The position numbers were made by a program, and so were the translations under genes. 64,000 nucleotides of DNA from Leeuwenhoekiella aestuarii (GTDB lineage: Bacteria; Bacteroidota; Bacteroidia; Flavobacteriales; Flavobacteriaceae), in NCBI RefSeq assembly GCF_004104055.1, contig NZ_QOVJ01000001.1:620001-684000 (forward strand), in the 5' to 3' direction. Under the pieces are notes generated by a model that saw nothing but the letters and a program-made list of their open reading frames with translations, made no database searches and was not told the origin of the DNA. Every line of letters begins with the position of its first letter. The first letter of the stretch is position 1. Below are positions 1-7,123 of the stretch, in pieces.

Positions 1-320
1 CTATACCGTTACTTTTTGACACCTTTGTGAAAAGCAGGGATCACTTAGCGCTGGTGACCGACGAATTTGGAAACACCATCGGTATCGTTACCATGGAAGA
101 CATTATTGAAACCCTTCTGGGACTCGAAATAATGGACGAGAGCGATACTATTGAAGATATGCAGGTACAAGCTCGTAAAAACTGGGAACGTCGTGCAAAA
201 CGTATGGGAATTCCGTTAGAAAAAGTTAATACACCACCTATTAACGTGAAGCTCTCACCACAACATGATACCGACGTGAAGCGAGAAGATATGCCTGATT
301 CTGATAAACCTTCAGCATGA
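1..320 (+). CDS. CBS-domain membrane protein of the CNNM/CorC (HlyC) family, 3' fragment
   Basis: The reading frame is already open at the left edge (first whole codon at base 3), so only the last ~105 residues are present. An internal GTG at 27 can be mistaken for the start, but the upstream codons read IPLLFDTF, which continues the family pattern. The segment contains the second CBS motif (LALVTDEFG, then GIVTMEDIIETLLGLEI), which in this family follows a DUF21 membrane domain and acts as a nucleotide-binding regulatory module for cation transport or tolerance. The tail after it is charged and proline-rich, without the usual CorC_HlyC domain, which fits the gliding-motility-associated GldE-like or CNNM branch. 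The stop overlaps the ATG of the next gene (ATGA). GldE identity is only a possibility. Confidence 0.8.
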   Translation, partial: IPLLFDTFVKSRDHLALVTDEFGNTIGIVTMEDIIETLLGLEIMDESDTIEDMQVQARKNWERRAKRMGIPLEKVNTPPINVKLSPQHDTDVKREDMPDSDKPSA

Positions 321-790
321 GTGAAGCATTTATAGATTCGCCATTGGGAACACTCGTAATTCAGGGAGATGAATTGGGACTGCAACGGGTTGAATTTATA
401 GATGAAAAAATTCCGCAAAGCGAAAGAATTCCGGTTGCTTTAGAAGATGCGGTGTTTCAGCTAAGTGATTATTTTGAAGGAAAACGCAAAACCTTCGATC
501 TCAAATTGAATCCACAGGGAACCGATTTTCAGAAACGTGTTTGGCTTCAACTTGCACAAATTCCTTTTGGTAAAACTACTTCTTATTTACAAATGGCTAA
601 AGATCTGGATGATCCCAAAGTTATTAGAGCCGCGGCCTCAGCAAACGGAAAAAACCCAATCGCAATCATAATTCCCTGCCACCGGGTAATCGGTAGCGAT
701 AATTCTATGACCGGCTACGCCGGCGGAATCTGGCGTAAAAAATGGCTTCTGGAACACGAAAATCCGGTAAAGCAACAGTCTCTTTTTTAG
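317..790 (+). CDS. ogt: Methylated-DNA--protein-cysteine methyltransferase
   Basis: A suicide DNA-repair protein that moves alkyl groups from O6-alkylguanine or O4-alkylthymine to its own cysteine. The 157 residues match the short Ogt/MGMT type without an Ada regulatory domain. The acceptor motif PCHRV is present, with the reactive Cys at residue 121. The helix-turn-helix with the arginine finger (RAAASANGKNP, about residues 104-114) precedes it. The start ATG overlaps the stop of the upstream CBS gene by 4 bases, suggesting translational coupling. The C-terminus ends in QQSLF, which resembles the pentapeptide that docks proteins on the DNA-polymerase sliding clamp; see findings. Function is confident, clamp docking is inference. 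Confidence 0.95.
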   Translation: MSEAFIDSPLGTLVIQGDELGLQRVEFIDEKIPQSERIPVALEDAVFQLSDYFEGKRKTFDLKLNPQGTDFQKRVWLQLAQIPFGKTTSYLQMAKDLDDPKVIRAAASANGKNPIAIIIPCHRVIGSDNSMTGYAGGIWRKKWLLEHENPVKQQSLF

Positions 791-841
791 AAGTACGGAT
801 TTCCTTAAAAAATCGTAACCCTTTTTCGGTATCTTTAAGTT

Positions 842-1981
842 ATGAAATTTCTTAAGCGCCTTTTTATTGGTTTTATAAGCTTTTTGGTCGTACTCATCAT
901 CGCATTATATGTGTTCGATTACGACTATCTGCTCAAGGCTGTACGCACGATCTATTTTACCGGTCACACTACGGCATACCTTGAAGATTATAAGAAGTTT
1001 GACAATACGCGTATTGAAGCCGGCAACCCACAGGCCTGGCCACAGGCAAAAAACTACAACATGTATGAACTAAGTGATACGCTTCAGAGCATTCATAAAG
1101 CATACGGCTCTATTGCTTACATCGTGATCAAAAATGACAGTATCGTATTTGAAGAATACTACGACGGGTTTGGTCAGACTTCAAAAAGCAACTCGTTTTC
1201 GATGGCAAAAAGTTATGTTTCGGCAATGCTTGGCAAAGCAATAATGCAAGGCTATATCGAAAGTTTGGATCAGCCGGTGGGTGATTTTATTCCGGAATAT
1301 ACTGAAGGAACAGCTGCGCAAATGACCGTTGGCGATCTCGCCTCTATGGCCAGTGGTCTCAATTGGGACGAGTCGTATTACAGTCCGTTTTCAGTAACTA
1401 CTCGAGCCTATTTTGATGATGATTTAGAGTCAGTAATGCTCAATTTAGGAATGAAAGAAAAACCAGGTGCCGGTTACAAATACCTCAGCGGAAACACACA
1501 ATTACTCGCCATGGTTTTAGAGCGTGCCACTGGTAGAAAACTAGCTGATTATCTCTCTGAAAGTTTATGGAAACCGCTGGGTGCAAATAAAGATGCTCTT
1601 TGGCAGCTGGATAGCGAAGAAAGCGGACTCGTAAAGGCCTATTGTTGTATTGCCTCTAACGCACTTGATTTTGCCCGTCTGGGAAAACTTTACAAAGACT
1701 ATGGCAACTGGAACGGCACTCAAATTCTCGACTCTACTTTTGTTGCCAAATCGATCAAGCCGCGATTTTCTGGGGAGCCATACGGTTATGGCTTTTGGTT
1801 GAAAGATTATAAAGACAAAAAAGTTTTTATGATGCGTGGACATCTCGGGCAATATGTGATGGTAATTCCTGAAGATGATCTCATAGTTGTAAGATTGGGT
1901 CATAGTCGCGGTAAGGTGAATGAAACTTTTTACCCTGATGAAATAGACACCTATCTTGAAGAAGCGTATAAAATGAATTGA
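842..1981 (+). CDS. Serine hydrolase, beta-lactamase (class C)/penicillin-binding-like family
   Basis: 379 residues with one N-terminal membrane anchor (about 7-25), so the catalytic domain is probably periplasmic. The active-site SxxK tetrad is SMAK (Ser120, Lys123). The second motif is YLS within GYKYLSGN (214-216), and the third, in place of KTG, is HLG at 334-336. This layout is that of the EstB/AmpC-like 'serine hydrolase' group, whose members act as esterases, D-aminopeptidases or peptidoglycan hydrolases; true beta-lactam hydrolysis cannot be inferred. A near-consensus -7 element (TATCTTTA) lies only 5 bases before the ATG, so the start of transcription is unclear. The stop overlaps the region just before the next gene's ATG, suggesting an operon with the exonuclease gene. 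Confidence 0.85.
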   Translation: MKFLKRLFIGFISFLVVLIIALYVFDYDYLLKAVRTIYFTGHTTAYLEDYKKFDNTRIEAGNPQAWPQAKNYNMYELSDTLQSIHKAYGSIAYIVIKNDSIVFEEYYDGFGQTSKSNSFSMAKSYVSAMLGKAIMQGYIESLDQPVGDFIPEYTEGTAAQMTVGDLASMASGLNWDESYYSPFSVTTRAYFDDDLESVMLNLGMKEKPGAGYKYLSGNTQLLAMVLERATGRKLADYLSESLWKPLGANKDALWQLDSEESGLVKAYCCIASNALDFARLGKLYKDYGNWNGTQILDSTFVAKSIKPRFSGEPYGYGFWLKDYKDKKVFMMRGHLGQYVMVIPEDDLIVVRLGHSRGKVNETFYPDEIDTYLEEAYKMN

Positions 1982-1983
1982 AT

Positions 1984-2697
1984 ATGATCTCCCGACTCCA
2001 ACTTGAAAACATTTTATTTCTAGATATTGAAACCGTACCACAGCACGAGAATTTTGATGATCTGGATGCTGATCTACAACAGCTGTATGCTGACAAAACC
2101 GAATATCAACGCAAAGATGAATTTACTGCAGCAGAGTTTTATGACCGTGCGGGCATTTGGGCAGAGTTTGGGAAAATCGTGTGTATTTCGGTAGGCTATT
2201 TTCACAGATCGGGAGAGCAGCGCAATTTTAGAACCACTTCTTTTCATGGTTCTGAAAAACAGCAATTACTGGAGTTTAAGAAGCTACTCAGCGAGCATTA
2301 CAACAAACCACAGCATGTGCTTTGTGCACATAACGGGAAAGAGTTTGACTTTCCTTTTATCGCCCGAAGAATGATTGTAAATGGCATCAAGCTTCCGTTT
2401 AAGCTAGATCTCTTTGGTAAAAAACCATGGGAAGTTCCACATCTGGACACCTTAGAATTGTGGAAATTTGGTGATTACAAACATTATACTTCCTTAAAAC
2501 TGCTCACTAAAATTTTAGATATTCCTTCTCCAAAAACAGATATAGACGGTAGTCAGGTTCGTGATGTTTTTTATAAAGAAAAAGACATCGAGCGCATAAT
2601 TGAATACTGCGAGCGCGATGTGGTTGCAGTTGCTCAGATCGTATTACGCCTGCGCAATGAAAAACTTCTGGAGGATTCTGAAGTCACTTCTGTATAG
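1984..2697 (+). CDS. Predicted 3'-5' exonuclease related to the PolB exonuclease domain
   Basis: A ribonuclease-H-fold nuclease of the DnaQ/PolB exonuclease superfamily. The three exo motifs are visible: ExoI FLDIETVP near the N-terminus, ExoII around AHNGKEFDFPF, and ExoIII YCERDVVAV near the C-terminus. Together these supply the four acidic metal ligands. I placed the start at the ATG at 1984 (237 residues). A TTG two codons earlier (1978) would overlap the upstream stop and is less likely. The protein has no polymerase domain. Stand-alone enzymes of this type are common in Bacteroidetes, with an unproven role in DNA repair or editing. It lies 3 bases after the serine hydrolase stop, in a probable operon. 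Confidence 0.85.
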   Translation: MISRLQLENILFLDIETVPQHENFDDLDADLQQLYADKTEYQRKDEFTAAEFYDRAGIWAEFGKIVCISVGYFHRSGEQRNFRTTSFHGSEKQQLLEFKKLLSEHYNKPQHVLCAHNGKEFDFPFIARRMIVNGIKLPFKLDLFGKKPWEVPHLDTLELWKFGDYKHYTSLKLLTKILDIPSPKTDIDGSQVRDVFYKEKDIERIIEYCERDVVAVAQIVLRLRNEKLLEDSEVTSV

Positions 2698-2725
2698 AAC
2701 AAACAAGATATTGTAATTTTAAAGT

Positions 2726-4417
2726 GTGAACAAAACAGCTCTTCTTTCAGTAGAAAATCTAAGCATAGGTTTTAAGGCCGGCAATAGACTTAATCAAGTT
2801 TTACACAACATCAATTTTGACGTTTATAAAAATGAGATTGTAGGCGTTGTTGGTGAGTCTGGCTCGGGTAAATCTGTGACCAATCTAGCTGTTTTGGGTT
2901 TACTTCCTAAACGTATTTCTGAAGTGATTTCCGGTAAGATCATTTTTGAAGGAAAAGATCTATTGACGTATTCAGATAAACAACTTCAGAAGATAAGAGG
3001 CAATGCGATTTCTATGATTTTTCAAGAACCTATGAGTTCGTTAAATCCCTCTATGCGTTGCGGCAGGCAAGTCACCGAAATATTAAAAAGACATCAGCAA
3101 ATCAGTAACGAAGCAGCAAAAGCTGAAACGTTGAGACTGTTTGAGCAAGTAAAACTTCCTCGTCCCATAAGTGTATTTAAAGCGTATCCCCACGAGATAA
3201 GTGGCGGTCAGAAACAGCGTGTCATGATTGCTATGGCAATTGCTTGTAAGCCGCAACTGCTCATTGCAGACGAGCCTACAACCGCGCTTGACGTTACTGT
3301 TCAAAAAGAGATCATTCTGCTCTTAAAAGAGCTGCAACAGCAAACAGCAATGAGTATTCTCTTTATTTCGCATGATTTGTCTTTAGTTAGCGAAATAGCA
3401 GATCGGGTTCTGGTTATGTACCGGGGTAAAATTGTCGAAAGAGGCAGTGCAACTTCAATTTTTAAAAATCCACAAGAAGATTACACGAAGGCTTTGATCT
3501 ATGCCCGACCTTCTACTACCGAGCGTCTGAGTAAGCTACCCACTGTTGCTGATTTTTTAAGCGGAAAGCCCTTAGCTCAAGCAGTGAGTTCCCAATCTCG
3601 GGAAAAACAACATCAGGATATTTACAGCAAATCACCCTTATTAGAGATTAAAAACGCACAAAAAGAATATTACTCAAAAGTTTCCTTTTTTGGTAAAACC
3701 GAAACCGTAAAAGCAGTTAATAATGTGAGTTTTAAAATTTATGAAGGCGAAACGCTGGGGCTTGTAGGTGAAAGCGGCTGCGGAAAATCAACTTTAGGGA
3801 ATTTAATTCTTCAGCTCGATAAAGCAACTTCCGGAAGCATTTTCTACAACGGAAAAGATTTGACAAAACTGAAGTCTAACGAACTGCGTAAACTTCGGAA
3901 AGATATTCAGATCATCTTTCAGGACCCCTACTCGTCGTTGAATCCAAGGTTGACAGTAGGTCAATCGATCACTGAAGCGATGCAGGTTCATAAATTGTAC
4001 GGTTCTAAAAAAGAGCGCAAAGCAGAAGCATTAAAATTGCTGCAGCAAGTAGGCTTAATGCCTGAGCACTATGACCGCTATCCACACGAGTTTAGTGGTG
4101 GTCAACGTCAGCGCATTGGCATTGCACGTACAATAGCTGTAAAACCTAAATTTATTGTTTGTGACGAATCGGTGTCTGCTCTGGATATTTCGGTGCAGGC
4201 TCAGGTTCTTAATCTTCTCAATGAACTTAAGGAAACTTATCAGTTTACTTATTTATTTATCTCTCACGATCTGGCAGTAGTAAAATATATTTCAGACCGT
4301 TTACTGGTAATGCGGAACGGGCAATTTGAAGAAACAGGTGAAGCTGATGCTGTGTATGCAAATCCTGAAAGTGCTTACACCAGAGAACTTATAGATGCCA
4401 TTCCCAAAGGGATTTAA
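2726..4417 (+). CDS. Fused tandem ATPase of a peptide/nickel-type ABC transporter (DppD-DppF like)
   Basis: 563 residues containing two complete ABC ATPase halves, as in YejF or GsiA. Half one has Walker A GESGSGKS, signature SGGQKQR and Walker B LLIADEPTTALD. Half two has Walker A GESGCGKS, signature SGGQRQR and a Walker B ending CDESVSALD, where the catalytic glutamate is kept. Each half is followed by the short oligopeptide-permease C-terminal extension. It would energise import of di- or oligopeptides (or another small solute) at the inner membrane. No permease or binding-protein gene is adjacent, so its partners are encoded elsewhere. The start is a GTG at 2726; no ATG start is available without losing the first strand. 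Confidence 0.93.
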   Translation: MNKTALLSVENLSIGFKAGNRLNQVLHNINFDVYKNEIVGVVGESGSGKSVTNLAVLGLLPKRISEVISGKIIFEGKDLLTYSDKQLQKIRGNAISMIFQEPMSSLNPSMRCGRQVTEILKRHQQISNEAAKAETLRLFEQVKLPRPISVFKAYPHEISGGQKQRVMIAMAIACKPQLLIADEPTTALDVTVQKEIILLLKELQQQTAMSILFISHDLSLVSEIADRVLVMYRGKIVERGSATSIFKNPQEDYTKALIYARPSTTERLSKLPTVADFLSGKPLAQAVSSQSREKQHQDIYSKSPLLEIKNAQKEYYSKVSFFGKTETVKAVNNVSFKIYEGETLGLVGESGCGKSTLGNLILQLDKATSGSIFYNGKDLTKLKSNELRKLRKDIQIIFQDPYSSLNPRLTVGQSITEAMQVHKLYGSKKERKAEALKLLQQVGLMPEHYDRYPHEFSGGQRQRIGIARTIAVKPKFIVCDESVSALDISVQAQVLNLLNELKETYQFTYLFISHDLAVVKYISDRLLVMRNGQFEETGEADAVYANPESAYTRELIDAIPKGI

Positions 4418-4548
4418 AACATAAAAAAGAATACTTTTTTCGCTAAAAAAATAAAAGTATTTGCAGTCGCTAAAATTTCTTTAAGGGTAATTTTTGTTTG
4501 TTGAAAAAAAGCATTCATACTGTATTTATTTACTAGTTATCTGAAATT

Positions 4549-4577
4549 AAAAGCGCGGAGCTCCCCCCACGCTTTTT
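4549..4577 (+). terminator. Possible rho-independent terminator after the ABC ATPase gene
   Basis: A stem AAAAGCG / CGCTTTT encloses a small GGAGCTCC palindrome and is followed by one further T. It is the first GC-containing hairpin after the ABC gene, about 130 bases past its stop. A weaker AT-only hairpin (AATACTTTT at 4430 with AAAAGTATT at 4453) sits closer to the stop. Confidence 0.35.
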
Positions 4578-4620
4578 AACAAATCATAACATCATAATAC
4601 TCCTATTCTGAAGTTAACAC

Positions 4621-4640
4621 ATTAAGGACTCCTCCTTAAT
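4621..4640. repeat. Perfect short inverted repeat
   Basis: ATTAAGGA and TCCTTAAT pair perfectly over 8 bases around a CTCC loop. There is no T tract and no nearby gene start, so it is neither a clear terminator nor a clear operator. It sits in the middle of the 555-base non-coding stretch between the ABC gene (stop 4417) and scoB (stop 4973). Confidence 0.4.
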
Positions 4641-4830
4641 TAAAGTTTCTTGTAAATCATTGATTTGGGCTTTGCTAAAATAACTTATTTTCTAATTATT
4701 ACAAGTTCAAAACAACAAAATCTTTAAAAAAAGTTAAAGAAATGTGTTTTTCAACCTATTTTAAATGTCTATAATCGATTTTTTAAGTTTACTATTTACC
4801 TTTTCGTATTTAAAATTCATATTATAGAAT

Positions 4831-4863
4831 AAAAAAGGAGCCATATAGATGGCTCCTTTTTTA
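4831..4863. terminator. Strong bidirectional terminator
   Basis: A 14-base stem (A6 GGAGCCAT with ATGGCTCC T6) and a 4-base ATAG loop give a T tract on both strands. It can end transcripts from scoA-prx-scoB on the minus strand, and anything still reading rightward after the ABC gene. Confidence 0.8.
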
Positions 4864-4924
4864 TTGTTACCGTCAAAGGATTGATGCCCTGAGACTTGCC
4901 GTGAAATTGAAAATTTATTCCTAA

Positions 4925-4958
4925 CGAATGCCTCGCGGGCTTGCCCTGAGGTAGTTCG
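4925..4958. repeat. REP-like intergenic palindrome
   Basis: A nested stem: CGAA/TTCG outside, CCTC/GAGG in the middle and GGGC/GCCC inside around a TT loop. It is much more GC-rich than the surrounding DNA. TGCCCTGAG occurs here at 4942-4950 and again at 4885-4893. From memory, similar palindromes with CCTCGxGG-type cores recur between genes in flavobacterial genomes. It lies between the scoB stop and its terminator. Confidence 0.45.
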
Positions 4959-4972
4959 CTTTATTTAAAGTT

Positions 4973-5629
4973 TTAAGCTAAAATCATTTCAGGAACTTCA
5001 TCTGGGATTTCCAGTTTTCCTTCTGTAGCAGCTTTGATCTCATCAACTGTAACTCCCGGAGCTCTTTCTAAAAGTTTGAAACCATTTTCAGTCACCTCAA
5101 GAACAGCAAGATTTGTAACAATCTTAGTAACACACCCTACACCGGTAAGCGGCAAAGTACAGCGTTTTAAAAGCTTAGACTGCCCTGCCCTGTTCGTATG
5201 CATCATTGCAACAATGATATTCTCGGCACTGGCAACAAGATCCATTGCGCCGCCCATACCTTTTACCATTTTCCCCGGAATCTTCCAGTTTGCGATATCT
5301 CCATTCTCAGCAACTTCCATAGCGCCCAAAATCGTAAGATCTACATGCTGACCCCGAATCATTGAAAAACTCAATGCAGAATCAAAAAACGAAGCTCCTT
5401 TCAGCGTAGTAATAGTTTGTTTTCCGGCGTTAATAATATCGGCATCTTCTTCTCCTTCAAATGGAAAAGGTCCCATACCTAAAACCCCATTTTCACTCTG
5501 AAACTCGACTTCTATGTCGTCTCTTACATAATTGGCTACCAGCGTAGGTATCCCAATCCCAAGATTGACATAAAAACCATCTTTAACTTCCCGAGCGATA
5601 CGCTTAGCGATTCCGTTTTTGTCTAACAT
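4973..5629 (-). CDS. scoB: 3-oxoacid CoA-transferase, subunit B
   Basis: 218 residues, the normal size of the beta subunit of succinyl-CoA:3-ketoacid CoA-transferase. The catalytic glutamate motif is present (SENGVLGMGPFPFEGEED), together with the conserved DLTILGAMEVAENGDIANW region. The heterodimer moves CoA from succinyl-CoA to acetoacetate or a similar 3-oxoacid, feeding ketone-body, leucine or fatty-acid carbon into acetyl-CoA. Its partner scoA is 678 bases upstream on the same strand, separated by a peroxiredoxin gene whose stop lies one base before this start. All three therefore probably share one transcript ending at 4831-4863. Confidence 0.95.
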   Translation of the reverse strand: MLDKNGIAKRIAREVKDGFYVNLGIGIPTLVANYVRDDIEVEFQSENGVLGMGPFPFEGEEDADIINAGKQTITTLKGASFFDSALSFSMIRGQHVDLTILGAMEVAENGDIANWKIPGKMVKGMGGAMDLVASAENIIVAMMHTNRAGQSKLLKRCTLPLTGVGCVTKIVTNLAVLEVTENGFKLLERAPGVTVDEIKAATEGKLEIPDEVPEMILA

Positions 5630-5630
5630 C

Positions 5631-6269
5631 TTATTTATTAGGTTGAGGAGTCATTCTTAAATAAGGCTTGATCTCTGTATGCCCTTTTGGGAAAAACTCC
5701 GGAATTTGTTCATTACTTACACTTGGTGAAATCACACAATCTTCGCCATCTTTCCAGTTAGCAGGTGTAGCTACTTTGTGATACGCTGTAAGTTGAAGCG
5801 AATCAATAACGCGTAAAATTTCATCAAAATTACGACCTGTTGAAGGTGGATAGGTTAGTGTCAATTTAATCTTCTTATCTGGCCCGATTACAAAAACTGA
5901 GCGTACGGTTGCTTTTTCACTCGCGTTTGGGTGAATCATATCGTAAAGCTCTGCTACTTTATGATCTTCATCCCCTATGATCGGATAATCTACCGTTGTG
6001 TTTTGAGTCTCGTTAATGTCTTTAATCCACTCTTTATGTGAAGCTACCCCATCAACACTTAGCGCGATAGGCTTTACATTACGTTTTTTAAACTCACTAT
6101 GGTAATTTGCAACGGTACCCAACTCTGTTGTACAAACCGGTGTATAATCTGCCGGGTGTGAGAATAAAATCCCCCAGCTGTCTCCCAGCCATTCGTGAAA
6201 ATTGATTTCTCCTTCAGTAGTGTCTACTGTAAAATCTGGTGCTGTATCTCCTAATCTTAAATGTGCCAT
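5631..6269 (-). CDS. 1-Cys-type peroxiredoxin (Prx6 family)
   Basis: 212 residues, matching the longer Prx6/AhpC-TSA class with an extended C-terminal domain. The peroxidatic cysteine is Cys46 in HPADYTPVCTTELG, with the PxxxTxxC arrangement intact. No second cysteine occurs at the classical 2-Cys resolving position; the only other cysteine I see is near residue 177. The enzyme reduces H2O2 and organic or lipid hydroperoxides in the cytoplasm. Its place between the two CoA-transferase subunit genes is unusual. The stop is one base from the scoB ATG, while the gap to scoA is 37 bases. Confidence 0.93.
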   Translation of the reverse strand: MAHLRLGDTAPDFTVDTTEGEINFHEWLGDSWGILFSHPADYTPVCTTELGTVANYHSEFKKRNVKPIALSVDGVASHKEWIKDINETQNTTVDYPIIGDEDHKVAELYDMIHPNASEKATVRSVFVIGPDKKIKLTLTYPPSTGRNFDEILRVIDSLQLTAYHKVATPANWKDGEDCVISPSVSNEQIPEFFPKGHTEIKPYLRMTPQPNK

Positions 6270-6306
6270 TTGTTGTATTTAGTTTTAAATTATTTGGAAG
6301 TTAATT

Positions 6307-7005
6307 TTATCGTTTTCTTACTGTGCGTTGTTCAATACGCTTTTCATAATTCTTTCCTTCAAAAATACGTTGAACAAAAACTCCCGGAATGTGTATCTGG
6401 TTAGGATCGAGTTCTCCCGCCGGAAGCAACTCTTCTACCTCAGCAACTGTCACAGTTGCCGCACCACACATTACAGGATTAAAATTACGCGCAGTCCCTT
6501 TAAAAATGAGATTTCCGGCAGTGTCGCCTTTCCAGGCTTTAATGAATGCAAAATCGGCCTTAAAAGCGTGTTCTAAGACATACATTTTACCATCAAACTC
6601 ACGGGTTTCTTTACCTTGGGCTACTTCTGTACCGTAGCCAGCAGGTGTGTAGATAGCAGGAAAACCTGCTTGTGCAGCACGACAACGCTCAGCAAGTGTG
6701 CCTTGTGGAATCAACTCAACATCCAGCTCACCACTGAGCATCTGACGTTCAAACTCAGCATTTTCACCCACATAAGAAGAAATCATTTTTTTGATTTGTT
6801 TCTTCTGAAGCAACAAGCCTAATCCAAAATCATCAACACCTGCATTGTTAGAAATACAAGTCAATCCTTTAACATTGAGCTTGACTAAATGTGCAATTGC
6901 ATTTTCCGGAATACCGCTGAGTCCAAAACCCCCAAGCATCATCATCATATTGTCTTTGACACCTTGTAATGCTTCTGAAACCGAGTCTACCGTTTTTGTT
7001 ATCAT
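6307..7005 (-). CDS. scoA: 3-oxoacid CoA-transferase, subunit A
   Basis: 232 residues, the alpha subunit of the SCOT-type CoA-transferase. The glycine-rich [10 protein letters not shown] segment near the N-terminus, the [10 protein letters not shown] segment and [13 protein letters not shown] are family hallmarks. It pairs with the product of 4973-5629. It is the first gene of the three-gene operon. The 118-base stretch between it and mrcA carries an 11-base inverted repeat (7068-7094) that is the best candidate for an operator. Confidence 0.95.
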   Translation of the reverse strand: MITKTVDSVSEALQGVKDNMMMMLGGFGLSGIPENAIAHLVKLNVKGLTCISNNAGVDDFGLGLLLQKKQIKKMISSYVGENAEFERQMLSGELDVELIPQGTLAERCRAAQAGFPAIYTPAGYGTEVAQGKETREFDGKMYVLEHAFKADFAFIKAWKGDTAGNLIFKGTARNFNPVMCGAATVTVAEVEELLPAGELDPNQIHIPGVFVQRIFEGKNYEKRIEQRTVRKR

Positions 7006-7067
7006 TTTCTCATTTTAGAATAAGAAAATTACAAAATACGTTATCTAACAGCAATCTTTTAGCAGTA

Positions 7068-7094
7068 TTTTATGCTATCTATAATAGCATAAAA
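7068..7094. promoter_or_regulatory. Inverted repeat upstream of scoA, possible operator
   Basis: TTTTATGCTAT and ATAGCATAAAA form a perfect 11-base inverted repeat around CTATA, 63-89 bases before the scoA ATG. GCAAT/ATTGC flanks extend it imperfectly. There is no T tract after either arm, so it does not look like a terminator for mrcA. A transcription-factor site is the better reading. Confidence 0.4.
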
Positions 7095-7123
7095 ATTGCG
7101 CTATTCTGTTTAAATCATATCTT

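Noticed and set aside
842-1981. True class C beta-lactamase
   Set aside because: The KTG motif is replaced by HLG and the protein is membrane-anchored, which fits the broader serine hydrolase group.
5034-5351. Plus-strand open frame of 105 codons
   Set aside because: It is the mirror of scoB in another frame, with no start signal and unlikely composition.
7068-7094. Terminator for mrcA
   Set aside because: The stem lacks a following T tract on either strand, so an operator is the better reading.
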